Made by a program: the position numbers and the translations under genes
Part shown: piece after piece, positions 1 through 12,744 of the stretch
Layout: each line of letters starts with the position of its first letter
How positions within the stretch are numbered: the first letter of the stretch is position 1
Assembly (NCBI GenBank): GCA_023375675.1
Contig: JALQBC010000029.1
Coordinates: 186,001-250,000, forward strand
Direction: 5' to 3'
Length of the DNA: 64,000 bases
From: Cytospora piceicola
Lineage: Eukaryota > Ascomycota > Sordariomycetes > Diaporthales > Cytosporaceae
The notes under the pieces: model-generated
Databases searched by the model: none
The model's input: only the letters and a program-made list of their open reading frames with translations
What the model was told of the DNA's origin: nothing

Positions 1-781
1 CGGCCACGTCATCATCGGCAAGACCTTCCCCGTGCTGCTCTACGCCATCGGCAGCCACGAGACGCGCGCGCTCATCGACGTCCCCGTCGACCTGCCCGCC
101 GCCTCGCCCGAGAACGGCGGCGTGCGGGGCTACATCCGCAACGTCGTCATGCCCTCGCTGCCCAAGGAGGTCCACCCGTGCTGGGAGGCCGCGCTCGCCG
201 ACGGCAAGATCCCCAAGAGCATGCCCAACAGCTGGCTGCCGCCGACGAACCAGACGGCGCACCCGGGCGTGATGGTCCTGGGCGACGCCATGAACATGCG
301 GCACCCGCTCACGGGCGGCGGCATGACCGTCGCCTTCAACGACGTGGTGATCCTGTCGGAGCTGCTCGGGGACGTGCCCGACCTCGGCGACGCCGCGGCC
401 GTGCGGGGCGCCATGAAGCAGTTCCACTGGCGGCGCAAGAACCTCTCGTCCATCATCAACGTCCTCGCCATGGCGCTGTACAGCCTCTTCGCCGCCGACA
501 GCCCGCAGCTCCGGGCCCTGCGCATGGGCTGCTTCGCCTACTTCCAGAGGGGCGTCACCGAGGAGCCGACGGGCCTGCTGGGCGGCCTCATCCACAGGCC
601 GTGGGTCCTGTTCTGCCACTTCTTCACCGTGGCCTTCCTGGGCATCTACCTGCACGCGCTCGACGTCATGGGCGGCGTGTTCGGCATACTCAAGCTCCCG
701 GTCGCCATCTTCGACGCGGTCCTGATCCTCTGGAAGGCCTGTGTGGTGTTCTTGCCCATCATGTATCGGGAGGCGATATAG
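1..781 (+). CDS. ERG1: Squalene epoxidase (squalene monooxygenase), C-terminal part
   Basis: Flavin-dependent monooxygenase of the ER membrane that converts squalene to 2,3-oxidosqualene, the first oxygen-requiring step of ergosterol synthesis and the target of allylamines. The gene is cut by the window start; the reading frame begins at base 2 and about 259 C-terminal residues are present without an intron. Seen in the sequence: the family's second FAD-binding motif GDAMNMRHPLTGGGMTVAFN, a W-R-K-N stretch after it, and two hydrophobic C-terminal segments (around WVLFCHFFTVAFLGIYL and the last 25 residues) that fit the membrane-anchoring helices. Ends in TAG at 779-781, convergent with ALG5. 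The N-terminal FAD fold lies outside the window, so it is impossible to say whether this is the only or a second ERG1 copy. Identification is firm. Confidence 0.95.
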   Translation, partial: GHVIIGKTFPVLLYAIGSHETRALIDVPVDLPAASPENGGVRGYIRNVVMPSLPKEVHPCWEAALADGKIPKSMPNSWLPPTNQTAHPGVMVLGDAMNMRHPLTGGGMTVAFNDVVILSELLGDVPDLGDAAAVRGAMKQFHWRRKNLSSIINVLAMALYSLFAADSPQLRALRMGCFAYFQRGVTEEPTGLLGGLIHRPWVLFCHFFTVAFLGIYLHALDVMGGVFGILKLPVAIFDAVLILWKACVVFLPIMYREAI

Positions 782-1323
782 ATAGGTGCGGCTTGCTGAT
801 TGGCATGCCGAATCAAGTATAGAAGCAAGAGCGGGTGGGGCATGCGATTAAATTTAGAGGAGGAGGAGGACGGTCCTCAGGTTCCGAAGCACCAAGCCAA
901 GAATCCTTTCCTGTCTTGTGATCTTCAATTAGAAAGAGGGGGTGGAATAATCCCGTGTTACGATTCGTGTACGCATTTGATGGTAAAGAGTAAAGAGAAG
1001 TGTATATCAGTTTATTTAATCTTAATGCCGACAAGAGAGTCAATGAACTGAAAACAACATGCATGACTGTTCTGGAAATTGTGATGTCTACACAGATATG
1101 TACCTTCCCTCCGTATTACCTTCCAGTGTTCTGTCTGTGGGATGCTTCATTAGACCAAAGGGTCTTGCAAGAGTTTGGTTGAGATCATCATTTGGTTATC
1201 TATGAATCTGTGTGGTCAATTGGAATTGTACAGTATTTAGTATACACAATTCAGTCTTATCCGCCAACGCCTTTCCAAATGTTCTCATCGTAGATGCCTA
1301 CTCAGGGGAGTAACCTGGACGAG
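782..1323. other. Intergenic, convergent 3' ends of ERG1 and ALG5
   Basis: About 540 bp between two stop codons facing each other. It should hold both 3' UTRs and polyadenylation regions. Short open frames here have no recognisable content. I see no repeat or RNA gene. Confidence 0.6.
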
Positions 1324-2741
1324 TTATGTCGTCCGCCTTCGATAGACGCCAAACATCCAACTCCCACGTAAGATCGCGAGGCCCAAGGCCATATTGATGC
1401 TGTCCCTGATCAGGCTCATCTTGGATCCGTCCACCTCATGCCAGTCGATGGGCACCTCGGCCACCCTGATCCCGGGCGCCGCGCCAATAACCGTGCCATC
1501 ACTAGCAACAACGGGGGTGGGCGGCGCAGACTCGGCAAGCATCAACATCTCAATGTCAAAGATCCACCCCTCCATATGCATATATGGAATAATGTGGGGA
1601 AGGGCCGCACGGGAGAACAGCTTGAAGCCGCACTGGGTGTCCCGGATGCGCGAGGTTGCAGGCGGCGTCAGGATCATGAGGACGAAGTGGAAGGACTTCA
1701 TGAGGAAGTTGCGAAGGGCCGAGCGCTTCACGACCGCATCGCTGCCGACCAGGTGACCGCGGCTGCCGATCGCGACACCGCGGTTGCTCGCATCCACTAC
1801 GTCCTCGCAGCCTTCGATCAGTCTGCCCAAGTCGCTGAATCTGGAGGCGCCGTCGGCATCCGCAAAGACAATGTACTCGCCGCGGACGTGTCGGAAGCCG
1901 TGAGTGACGGCACCGCCCTTGCCGCGGTTCTTCTCGAGATTGACAACCCGGAGGATGTCGTGCAGATTGTGCTTACGGCTGAATTCGAGCACAACGTTGA
2001 TAGTCTTATCCCTGCTTCCATCGTTGACAACAAGGATCTCGTAGCCTGAAGCCTCACCTTCCTTCGTTGCACCGTCCTTGGTTTTCCTGAATACCTGTCG
2101 GTGGTGCTGAGTCGTAGAACTGCCGACGCGCCTCTTCTTTTTGCTGTTGGTGGTTTCGTCATTGCTAGTGGTTCGGCCGAATTTCTCGTCGAGATACTCA
2201 ATGGCTTCTTCCAGCGCTGGAATGATACGCTTCTCTTCGTTGTATGCGGGGATCACCACGGAAATCTCGACCTCGGCTGGCTCGACGGAGCTGATGTCAG
2301 GGACGACGAAGGCTCCATTTCCGGAAGCAAGCTGGGACTTGCTCAGCTTGCCTTCGGCCACCCAGCGGTCGAACCAGCAGGGCAGCTGGCGGGGCGCACT
2401 GGTACTGCCATCGGGATTGGTAGTGACGTAGGTCTTCTCAGAGGGTAGTGGGGCTCGTGGTTTAGGTGCGGCCACATGGAGGAAGAGGTAGATCTGGCAC
2501 GGCATAAGTCAGTATTTCGGAATCTGAGTGGCAGCTCCCGTTCTTCAAGACTCCTTGTGCAGCGGAGAGCCAGTAGGCGGCGGAGATGAAGAGAACTTAC
2601 TACAAAGAGGCCAGAGCCGAGAAGAATGACCAGAAGGAGAAGAATTATGTAGAAAGGACTCTCCCTAGCAGCGGTGTAGACATGCCAGGCCACTTCATCT
2701 CGCACAGCGAGCAGGCGCGCTGTAAGTGTGGCGTTCGTCAT
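1324..2741 (-). CDS. ALG5: Dolichyl-phosphate beta-glucosyltransferase
   Basis: Transfers glucose from UDP-glucose to dolichyl phosphate on the ER membrane, making Dol-P-Glc for the lipid-linked oligosaccharide of N-glycosylation. Two exons, 2741-2601 and 2493-1324, joined in phase 0 over a 107-nt intron (donor GTAAGT, acceptor CCAG); 436 residues. Exon 1 encodes a single N-terminal membrane anchor (residues about 30-47, FYIILLLLVILLGSGLF), which the family needs. The GT2 domain follows: SVVIPAYNEE at about 125-134, VVNDGSRDKT, and the metal/nucleotide-binding D-A-D at about 259-261 inside FADADGASRF, then the family motif RDTQCGFKLF. A polar, low-complexity insertion of about 40 residues (rich in T, S, K, R) sits between the first two strands, which makes it longer than the yeast protein. 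Identification is firm. Confidence 0.95.
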
Positions 2742-5700
2742 GATTGTTTAGCGACATGTGAAAGAGGGCGATGCGAGAACAAGGTCAATTGATGCCGCAA
2801 GGAGCACGCTGCCGTTCTCAATCCGGGCAGAGATTAGAGGGCATCGAGATTGGATGAAAGAAAGGAAAGTGATTGCACTCGAAAGCACCCAGTGAGAGGA
2901 TGATATGTATTGAGGTGCGACGAAAAGTAAAGAGTCAACAATGCATTTGTTAGTGACGAAATTGAGGCCACGAGGCACTTGTGCGGCGGAGTACGAGGCG
3001 TCGATGGTGGGGTCACGGTCCCTGTCGATCAAGTGAAGGCGGGAAAGAGTGGGAATCTAGTGGATATATCTCCAGCGGGAAGGAAGAGACAAGCCCGTGA
3101 CAGGGGACCTGCATTAGACCGACCCTCTGAACATTGGACCCTGGACCCTTGTTACCACCTTGCATTAGAAAAGATGTTCTGGAATTCGTCCCGTCTTCTT
3201 TCTATCAGCCTTGCCATGTGCCACCTGCCACTTCATGTGTCCATGTGGGACGGACCATTGGTGTGTCATTTTCATCTTCCAACGTTATCTTGAGAGTAAA
3301 TCCGACTGTATTATGATATGTGACCTTTCCTTACTGACACTACCTAGGTATCTTCTATATGGCTAATCTACTTTGTTCTCAAGATGCACATAGGATGTGC
3401 GGATGACCAGTCGTGATGTCTTCATGTGTAGAGTCCTTGATTGTTCCACAGGGCCCTATTTTTATACCTCCAGCTCACTTATCCGCCTCTCTAAGCTGCC
3501 GCCTTATAATACTTCGCAGTCAGCTTTCATTTCGGCTTGGGCTCCTTCCAAGAGTTCCCAGAGCCATTCAGATTGCTTTAGTGAATATTTCCTGTTTTAT
3601 AGTCCTCATAAGAGAGACATGATGATTGAGAAGCCAGGGATGCCCCTTCTGGAGCACTGAACAGGTGCCACGATTCCAGATATTGACTGAAAGAGATCAG
3701 TAGGGGCTTTGCAGGAGGACCGTTCTGTCAGTCTAATACAATCGCTTTGATAGGACCAACGCTATCGACACTGTCCATGGTAAATGGAGTCTCAATGAAC
3801 TCGTGGTACTGGTGACAATGGAGATTCTAGAGTTGACAGAGTCCGTTTTGCCTTCTTACAGAAACTTCACTGATGGATTCACAATTCTGTGGCTTCAAAT
3901 GTTAGGAAGATCACATGCAAGAAAGCAGGGTGTTGTAAGTTCTCTGCCAGAGGGGAGGCGTGCAGGAAGCGAGAGAGACTAATATACAAAATATGTGCGA
4001 GGATATGGGTACAGAGTAATGTGAATATACTGAGACAGTGAAAACAATGACCCAACAAGGAATACGGGCCAGACAAAGCCTCTTTGGTCAGTCTACCATG
4101 CCTTCCCAGGGTTGCCGACATATTCCTTGCAGTGGAGTGGTTATATACCTGGGTAGGGACATCCAGTCCTTTTCAAGATATCTTACCTGGCTTGTCATAA
4201 GGCTTGGATTCGACGTTGCGTTTCTGCCAAAGATGGCCACACTGAACCGTTTCCAGAGACACGATAACTGGTGCGATTCATGAGAGACAATTGTGTCGGA
4301 GTACGGTACAGTACTCAGCGCACCTGTAACATGTACAAAGACAAATATCTACCTAAGTACATATGCTGTAAGACACTGCCACGTTGACCCACGGAATACT
4401 TTGCTTTGCCCGACATGAAAGATGCCCGAGTACTCCCAACAACTGAATTGGGATTAAAAAATGCAAATTCCCCTTTGCAAGGCAGGAACAAAGTCATGCA
4501 AGAAGGTGGAATGTAGACTGTGGAATGTGGAATGTGGGTGTCAAATTGGTCCCGTTCCCGATAGAATGGGAAGATCCACGAACACAGGCGGGCCGAGACA
4601 GCACTTGCATCTGGATTAAGAAATGGACACCGGCTGACCAGCCGGGAGACCACCCCTGACCGGCCCGGCAGCCCGACCGTCTTTTTTTGTTCTAGAACTG
4701 GCCTTACAGGTACATTGATCTGCACTGGTGAATAACCTCAAAGACATGATGGGCAGGTTACATGTATGGTAGGTATTGTCGAGCCTTCGTGGTAGTGTAA
4801 CGCTGGTTCGGCATACACTAGAGAGCAATTCAAGCCGAACCCCAACCAGGCTGGATAATAGGATGACTGCCACCAAGGTCAACACTTCTCAGTAGCTTTG
4901 AAGCCGGCAAATTCGGGTTATTAATGTCCAGTTTTTAGGGCAAATACGCTGGTTGTTCGGGTCCTCCGAGATGAAGTATCTGTTCAAGAAATCCTTGGTG
5001 CTATTGACTTGGGGTCGCATTTGCAGAGGAGGGGCCAACTGAATGAAGCGTCATAGTACTGCGTATGTGCTATCTGCAAGGTCCTCGGAAGGCTGTAAGA
5101 GATAAAGAGAATTCTCCGCGAATTGTTCCCCTTGTTACCACCGTTATATACATACAGTAGCTAGGTAGGTATAGTGCAAGGGCTCTTGTGGCGTACTATA
5201 ATATAAGTACGTTGGGGACGAATGATGGTAAATAGCAAAAAAAAGCGCGGAAAACCCCGAATGGGAGTGACGTGACTGCTGGACGTCTGGAAGAGGAAAA
5301 GAAGCAAGCGGGTCGAATTTGGATTGGCCGGCAGCCGGCCAAATTTAGCTTAGTTTAGCTTCAGCGGGGACTCTGAACTGCAGTGGGAGGCGCCGAGGTT
5401 TAGCACCAGCAGGTGGTAGCGGTGGGGGGGTTTTTCCCGGGGGGGAGACACACTGCGGCAGTGGAGATTATTTCCCAGAGCTCGGACCACAATGCGCACC
5501 CGCACTAACAACAGCGCAGTGCAGAGAGCAGTGCGCAAGGCAAGGCAGAGAGGAGTGTCTGATTTGTGTGAGAGACTGAGAGATGCACCGGCGGCGGAGG
5601 CAAGGCTTGTCATCACGCGCCATTCCGCCATCCGCCATCCGCTATCCGCCGTCCAACTCACCACACACACCGCGATACACCGCACACTACACACCAAGCA

Positions 5701-6384
5701 CCACGCACCACGCACCACGCACCACACACTTACGCACTATACCCAAGACTGACTGGGCCCCCCAGACCCGCCAGAGTTTTCGGGCTTTTTGGGCTTTTCA
5801 ATCCCAGCGCAACGCCCTTTCGACGTCAGTCTAAGGGTCCAAAGGGTAGAACACGGACGCCACGACATCGAAAATTCCCTTGTGGGCGCCATCTCACGGG
5901 TGTATCAATCCCTCGACAGCTTTGCGGGTCATTGTCGACCACTTCGGCCATCCTCCCCATCTCTCCACCCCATCGATGGCTTCTTGATCACGACTTGTGC
6001 GTCATACCTTACCCACTGCTGCACTCGACCCGACCCAACTCCCGCCCGCCTGCCTGGCCCCCCCGCCCCCCTCCATCTCTACCCGATTTCGATCTAGCCA
6101 CTTAGCGACGCAAGCTACCGCTTACACAGGCAGCGAACAGGGACATCGAGACAGACGCTGACTTCTGTCAAATCTTGCGTCGCTTCGTCGTGCTACACCC
6201 ACCTTCCTTCCCCACCGCGCGCGCATCCGTCGTCGCGCCACCACCGTCCCTCAAAGTGGCGGCGCTTACCCTCCTAAGCTACTCCGATTCCGAACTCTCG
6301 CTGCAGCAGCACCTTAACATCGCACCCGGCCTCCTCGCCAACTACGATCGCATTGCTACGGAGGGAGGGGATCAAGAGCCGCTG
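2742..6384. other. Long divergent intergenic region ALG5-PSY2
   Basis: About 3.6 kb between two divergent starts. Only short open frames without recognisable domains. The 5350-6384 part is CT- and CA-rich with ACGCACC-type short repeats near 5698-5730 and is likely the promoter and long 5' leader of PSY2. A GCTAGGTAGGTA motif near 5160 belongs to the dispersed CCTAGGTA-type motif seen elsewhere. No gene or RNA could be supported. Confidence 0.5.
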
Positions 6385-9300
6385 ATGATGGCACACCCCG
6401 TGCCTCATCAGACAACGGACAGGAGGCGCGTCAAGGTCTACGAGCTCCGCGACAACGACTGGTACGATAGGGGCACAGGCTTCTGTACGGCAGCATGGAC
6501 TGAGGTATGTTGCTCTGCCTATTCCATCTGCGATCGCGGCGCATCGTCCCCGAAGTCTATCTGGACCGTTTGTGTCGGAACGTCGCGACCGTGTATCCGC
6601 TTAGGACATATGGACTAACCTGCTCACGTATCTTGACAGGTCGACGATGGAAGGCCTAAGGAGCCCCGCGTTGTTGTCGATTCCGAAGACGAACCCATTC
6701 GAACGCTGCTAGAAACAAGAATCTGTAAGGAAGATGGCTTTCAGAAGCAACAAGGCATGTCGCGACCCTAGCCGTGGTGTTGAGTGTCGCATACGCTTTT
6801 ACTAACGTCACAAGCAGAGACGCTCATCGTCTGGACGGAGCCAAGTACGGGCGTCGACATGGCATTGAGCTTTCAAGAGGCTGATGGATGTGCACAAATA
6901 TGGTTCGTGGCTGCCACTGGTGTCCAACACCTCCAGTCGAAATTTCGACTTGATAACGCTAATACGTCTTCCCCCGAAGGAAATTTGTGAACGACGTTCA
7001 AAGAACACTGCACGGAGACCTCACGGGACCAGGTATGCCGTTCCATTGCGCCGCGTTCAAGCGATCGTTGCTGATACATTCCAAGTAGACGACAGTCTTT
7101 CGGATGACCTGACTATGGAACTCCCTGCAACCATTCAACTTCCTCCGGCTGAGTTGGGATGCCTTCCAGAACTCGAATCAACCATGCGCGTCATAAGCAA
7201 CTCAGCAAACGGTCGGGACACGCTTGCGAAACTGATCATGCACGAGGACTACATCGGCAAACTGATTCCCTTGGTCGAGATGGCAGAGGATCTCGAAAGC
7301 TTACAGGACCTGCATCGACTTTGTAACATCATGAAGATCATTCTCCTGCTTAACGACACGACGATCATCGAACATGCGGTATCCGACGAGTGCGTGTTGG
7401 GAGTTGTGGGTGCGTTGGAATACGATCCCGATTTCCCACAACACAAGGCCAACCATCGCCATTGGTTGAACAGCCAGGGACGATATAAAGAGGTGGTCCG
7501 GATTGAGGATGACCAGGTTCGCCGAAGGATCCACCAGACATATCGTCTGCAATACATGAAAGACGTTGTCTTGGCCAGGATCCTGGATGATCCGACCTTT
7601 TCGGTGCTCAACTCAATGATTTTCTTCAACCAGGTCGAGATAGTACAACATCTCCAGACCAACGGCGGATTTTTACGTGACCTCTTCTCAATCTTCAACC
7701 CAGAGGAGAAGGCAGAGCAACACAGGAAAAAGCAGGCTGTTTTGTTTATACAGCAATGCTGTGCTATTGCCAAGAACTTGCAGCTTCAAAACCGCCAGGG
7801 GTTCTACACCAGCCTGCTGAACCACGGTCTCCTGGCCGTCATCAACTTCGGTCTTCGCAATTTCGACACTTCAGTCCGGGTCGGTGCCACGGATATCCTT
7901 GTGTCAATGATCGACCACGATCCTCACATGATCCGTCATACCCTTTTCCGGCAAATCTTGGCAAAGCAGCCACCCTTGACGGACACACTTATTGAACTTC
8001 TCCTGGTTGAGGTGGATTTGGGCGTGAAGTCCCAAGTGTCTGATGCTCTTAAGGTGCTGCTTGACACCATTCCTATCGCTCAAGTACAGGAAAGCACCGT
8101 CAAGATGGCCAACGGAGAGTTGCAAACTCGGCCGCGACCCATGAACCAGATTAATAGTCTGGAGGGCCAGCAGCACACCATACTTGAAGATTTCTACGGC
8201 AGATCAGCTATAAGGCTATTCAAGCCTTTGCTCGATTTGGAAGGGCAGACGGAGTTGAAGTTCTCCGTCCAAAGTGATGGTGTTTTCAGCTATCTCAACG
8301 ACATCCTCTGCTTCTTTGCACGACAGCACCATAACCTCTGCAAAAGGTTCATCAGAGACCACAACATTGGTTCACGATTTGCGCAGCTGCTGTCATGTAA
8401 GGAAAAGCATCTGCAGCTTGGTGAGTAGTGCCTATCATGTCGTATTTGCAAACCATTACTAACCGTCCTTCAGTCGCAATTCGATTCTTCCGACATCTCG
8501 TGAATCACATTCCTGATGAGTTCTATATCAAGCTCGTGGCTGAGAAGCAGGTCCTGGGGCCCATCCTGGACGTCCTTCTGCTTACACTACCACGAGACAA
8601 TCTGCTCAGTTCCGCGTGCCTAGACATCTTCGAGTACATACGCAAGGAGAACATTAAGGATCTCGTCAAACATCTAGTGGAGAATTATAGAGAAAAGGTG
8701 ACGGCGCTTAGCTACATCGAGACCTTCAGGGAGCTAGTCCGTGTTCACGAGCAAAATCGGGGCTACGCACCCAATATGGAATCGTATTTCATGGATTCTG
8801 AGGATGAGATGGGCCGCCGACCTACCCCTGTCAACGGGCGTATGATGGAGCAAATCGTCGATCCAATGGAGGAGGAGTACTGGAATACCTCTGACGATGA
8901 AGATGAGAACCAGACGAAGCTGGCGGCAAGAGACTCTCCGGCTAGCGGACCCGGACCCCTCAGCGCCCTCGTCGACTACCAGTCGGATGAGGAAGGGGAG
9001 GAGAATGTTGACGTTGTCATGGCCCAAGTCGACTCGGACGACGACAAAGGGGCAAAGCCTGAGGCCGATAGAGAGTCAAAGGCTGCGAAAGAAATACCAC
9101 CAGCACCTATGGTGCTGGCCTCAACGCCACCAGAGCGTTTGAGTGAGAAACGCCGACGTGAGGAAGAGGATGATGATGAATTGGGCAAGATGATGCAAAG
9201 CAAACGACGAAACAGTACGTCGTCTGTCCAGAACACCAATGGTTCAGCGGCGGCATTGCGCAAGAAAAAGTCTTTTGGCGGGACTTCAAACTCTGCCACT

Positions 9301-9390
9301 ACGGGTGGCAGGAAAATTGACATCAGGCTGTCCCCCATGCTCCAGAGTGCTGCGGGGCAGGGCTCGCCGGATACAAGTGATTCTTCATGA
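6385..9390 (+). CDS. PSY2: Serine/threonine-protein phosphatase 4 regulatory subunit 3 (PSY2/SMEK family)
   Basis: Targeting subunit of protein phosphatase 4, which dephosphorylates DNA-damage checkpoint substrates. Six exons: 6385-6504, 6640-6754, 6818-6902, 6980-7032, 7089-8420, 8474-9390; 873 residues, all phases consistent. ATG at 6385 is followed at once by a second ATG; the protein starts MMAHPVPHQT. Domains in order: EVH1/PH-like N-terminal domain (about 15-125; RRRVKVYELRDNDWYDRGTG and QETLIVWTEP), the SMK-1 domain and armadillo-type helices (about 160-560; LDDPTFSVLNSMIFFNQVEI), then an acidic, Ser-rich tail with basic clusters (KRRREEEDDDE, SKRRNS) that suit nuclear import. The second intron has a GC donor rather than GT. 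Other introns are GT-AG. Identification is firm; the exact position of the very short exons is well supported by phase and family alignment from memory. Confidence 0.94.
6755..6817 (+). other. GC-AG intron inside PSY2
   Basis: 63-nt intron with donor AAG|GCATGT, branch-like ACTAAC at 6801-6806 and acceptor GCAG. Splicing here restores the conserved KQQETLIVWTEP; no GT nearby gives the same reading. GC-AG is a known minor class of the major spliceosome. Confidence 0.85.
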
Positions 9391-10421
9391 GCCAGGGCTT
9401 GATGCGTACGCTTGGTGGCGAAGAACCAGATGTCGAGTATTGAAGTATTGATTGACTATGGGTCTATTGGGTTATTGAGCTCGGTCAAGGTCTTGCGCCG
9501 CTCCGGGGCTCTAATACTTGAGACCAAAAAAGTACAAACCAGCGCTGAATGAAGACAGCGGCATTTCAGCCAAAAGGAGCGAACCTAATTGCCCACGTAT
9601 GGTTCAAGCGGAGGACACAAGACGCGAGGAAGCCTACCACTGCCAACCGTCGACGACCTGCGCTAACATGGTTCTCTGCGGGAACATGGATTGTGCACAG
9701 AGAAGACAGATATTTTGAGAGCGATTAATGCACTTGTACCATATAGGGGGTCTGGCGGGGACGGATATTGGGGACCAACGGACTGTAGGCGTTGAAGAAG
9801 CAGCATCGTTGGTCGGGATCAAGCTTGAAGGTCTTAGGTTGGCAGAGTTGTGTGGGTTTATGGGCTCCCTCCGCGGGTTGATAGGGAAATCTCACAATGA
9901 AGATGGCTCGTTACTGTGGCATCCCGAAGCTTGTATCTTGCTACTTGTCTCTTGATCTTACGGCCATGTCATGAAGGTCCTCACAGGCGCCATATGCCAC
10001 GTACTCTTTATTACCTCTATCAGATTCTGGCATCGAGATAAGTACCACAGTTGTCAGTGTCACAACTAATGCGAGTAACAGCCAAGTCCACGCTGTTGTT
10101 TCTCAGCATCCCGTCATACGTGGGCCGCCGAGTCAGCGAAGATCGGCACGGTGCATGATAGTCAGTTGGCACCGAAGGGCGACCCCTTCCGTCCAGTACT
10201 GCGGACTAAATATCGGGGAAACGGAAGCGAGCAGAGCGGCTACCAACTGCTACCGTGCCGACAACTATACGACTCCAGACACGCGTGAACTAATACTTGC
10301 GGGCTGGTGTTATATGATTTAGCTAACAAAGCGTCAGCTTGGTTCGTTCAAGTGAAGTCTTCACTCTCACATAGTTCAGCTCAGGAACATTGCTCCTCTC
10401 ACATATCACCCCTCTCTTACC
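9391..10421. other. Intergenic, PSY2 3' end to alpha-glucosidase promoter
   Basis: About 1 kb between tandem genes. It should hold the PSY2 terminator and the promoter of the GH13 gene; CT-rich sequence stands just before the ATG (10391-10421). No gene, repeat or recognisable operator could be supported. Confidence 0.5.
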
Positions 10422-12306
10422 ATGTCTTCCCCCCAAATTAACTCTTTCTCGACGCCTAAGTGGTGGAAAGAATCCGTTGTGTACCAAGTCTATCCATCCT
10501 CGTTCCAGTCCTCGCCTGATGCCAAACTACCAGGATGGGGCACCGTCAAGGGAATAACCTCCCGGCTGGACTACCTCAAGTCTCTAGGCGTCGACGTCCT
10601 CTGGACCAGCCCCATCTACAAGTCCCCCCAGGCAGACATGGGCTATGACGTCGCAGACTACAAGACCATCGACCCGCGGTACGGCACGCTGGAGGACGTG
10701 GACGAGCTCATCGCGGGGCTCAAGGAGAGGGGCATGAAGCTCATGATGGACCTGGTGGCGAACCACACGTCCAACGAGCACGAGTGGTTCCTCGAGAGCC
10801 GGAGCAGCAAGGACAGCCCCAAGAGGGGCTGGTACCACTGGCAGCCGCCCAGGGGGTTCGAGGCGGACGGGACGCCCATCCCGCCCAACAACTGGGCCAT
10901 GATCCTCGGCGAGGCCAACTCGGCCTGGACGTGGGACCAGGGGTCGGGCGAGTTCTACCTCAGCCTCTTCACGCCCGAGCAGCCGGACCTCAACTGGGAG
11001 AGCCCCGAGGTCCGCGGGGCCGTCTGGGACGTGATGCGGTTCTGGCTGGGCCGCGGCGCCAGCGGCTTCCGCATGGACGTCATCAACATGATCTCAAAGG
11101 TCCCCGGCTACCCGGACGCCGACGTCGTGCTGCCCCCCGGGCACAGGTACCAGCCCGCGTGGAAGTACTTTGTCAACGGCCCGCGCCTGCACGAGTTCCT
11201 GAGGGAGATGCACGAGGAGGTGCTGAGCAGGCACGACACCATCACGGTGGGGGAGATGCCGGGCGTCAGCGACGACGGGGAGATCCTGCGGACGGTGGGC
11301 GCGAACGCCAAGGAGCTGAACATGATCTTCATCTTCGACGTGGTGGACATCGACAAGCTGGACGTGCGCATGACGCTGCGCCACTGGACGGTCAAGGACC
11401 TGAAGGCCGTGATCAGCCGCTGGCAGAGGGTCATGATCGAGGGGGACGGGTGGAACTCCGTCTTCATCGAGAACCACGACAACCCGCGGAGCATCTCGAG
11501 GTATGCGGACGACAGCGACGAGTACAGGGACAGGTCGTCCCGGCTGTTGGCGCTGATGCAGACGACACTCGGAGGTACATTATTCGTGTACCAGGGTGAG
11601 GAGATCGGCATGCGGAACTGTCCTACGGAGTGGCCCATTGACGAGTTCAAGGATGTCGAGACCATCAACTACTGGAACAAGGTCAATGCGCTGCATAAGG
11701 ATGAGCCGGAGAAGATCGCCGAGGGGAGAAAGATTATTGACTTGTGAGTATTGCTCCTTTCCTCCTCCGCCCCTTTTCTCTTTGTTTTTCTTCCTCATTT
11801 TCGCAACCACGTGCTGACACCTATGCAGGAAAGCAAGAGACCACGCTCGCACGCCGATGCATTGGGACGACTCACCCAACGCAGGTTTCTGCGACGCCAG
11901 CGTCACCCCCTGGATGCGCGTGATGGACGACCACAAGACCGTCAACGCCGCAGCCCAGACCAAGTTTGAATCGGGCACCGAGCTGTCGCCCTGGCAGTGG
12001 TGGCAGCGGGCCCTGGCAGACCGCAAGGAGCACAAGGACGTCTTCGTGTACGGCGACTTTGAGGACCTTTCGGCCGACCACGACAAGGTGTACGCATACT
12101 CTAGGACGAGTAGCCAGGGGGAGAAGTGGCTTGTGGTCCTGAACTTCTCCGGGGACGAGCAGAAGTGGGATTTGCCAGCGAAAGCCGAGGTGGACTATTG
12201 GGCGGCTACGACATATGGAAAGGGCAGGGCGGAAGATAAGGCGCTGGCTACGGCGGTGATATTGAAGCCTTGGGAGGGCCTTCTTGGGAAATGTAAGGCT
12301 GCGTAG
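10422..12306 (+). CDS. Intracellular GH13 alpha-glucosidase (maltase/isomaltase type)
   Basis: Hydrolyses terminal alpha-glucosidic bonds of maltose, isomaltose or sucrose-like sugars in the cytosol; no signal peptide. Two exons, 10422-11743 and 11829-12306 (85-nt intron, GTGAGT...GCAG), 599 residues, the usual length for yeast-type maltases. Landmarks: N-terminal WWKESVVYQVYPSSF, DLVANHTSN (region II start), GFRMDVINM with nucleophile D219, acid/base E278 in TVGEMPG, and the NHD at 351-353 in FIENHDNPRS; then KARDHARTPMHWD across the exon junction and a C-terminal beta domain. The residue after the nucleophile is Val220, which in yeast and Bacillus enzymes goes with alpha-1,6 activity, while Thr goes with maltase; so an isomaltase-like preference is possible. 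Codon third positions are strongly G/C. It faces a GH1 beta-glucosidase. Confidence 0.93.
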
Positions 12307-12744
12307 AGGGGAGATTGTGCTGGCAAGGCGATCGATCCCCTGGGTCTCGTTTATGCTATATACTCTCCACGTATTGATCTTGGATGCGATGAACCTGACG
12401 TTGGGGGAAAAAACGGCGGAGAGATATCATTAGCTGTGTCTATACACTGTGTCTATACAGGATACTAGTCGGATCCCGTTGACAGATTATCTCGGTACGC
12501 ACGTGGCGCTGCTCAAAGGGTTCTGTATTACTCAGGAAATCAGACCATATTTTCACGAAAGATCAGTATCCTATCCCAATGTTCCAACGCGAAGTGAACC
12601 CAATCCCCAGACTACATGTATTTGGTATCTGCAATTTTCCCATCCCACCCCGTTTCGACACAAATTGTTCCCTGCATGGATTCAAGCTCAAGGACGCCGT
12701 CCAGGAGATGAAAGCCAAGACGACGGCTGTCTGTAGCTTGGTTG
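12307..12744. other. Intergenic between convergent GH13 and GH1 genes
   Basis: 438 bp of 3' sequence for two glucosidase genes. It holds a perfect 13-bp tandem duplication, CTGTGTCTATACA at 12434-12446 and 12447-12459. Nothing else stands out. Confidence 0.6.

Noticed and set aside
1438..2049. 203-codon plus-strand frame over ALG5
   Set aside because: Antisense to conserved glycosyltransferase motifs, no recognisable content.
10784..11599. 271-codon alternative frame inside the GH13 gene
   Set aside because: Arg/Gly/Pro-rich, product of high GC at third positions of the real gene.
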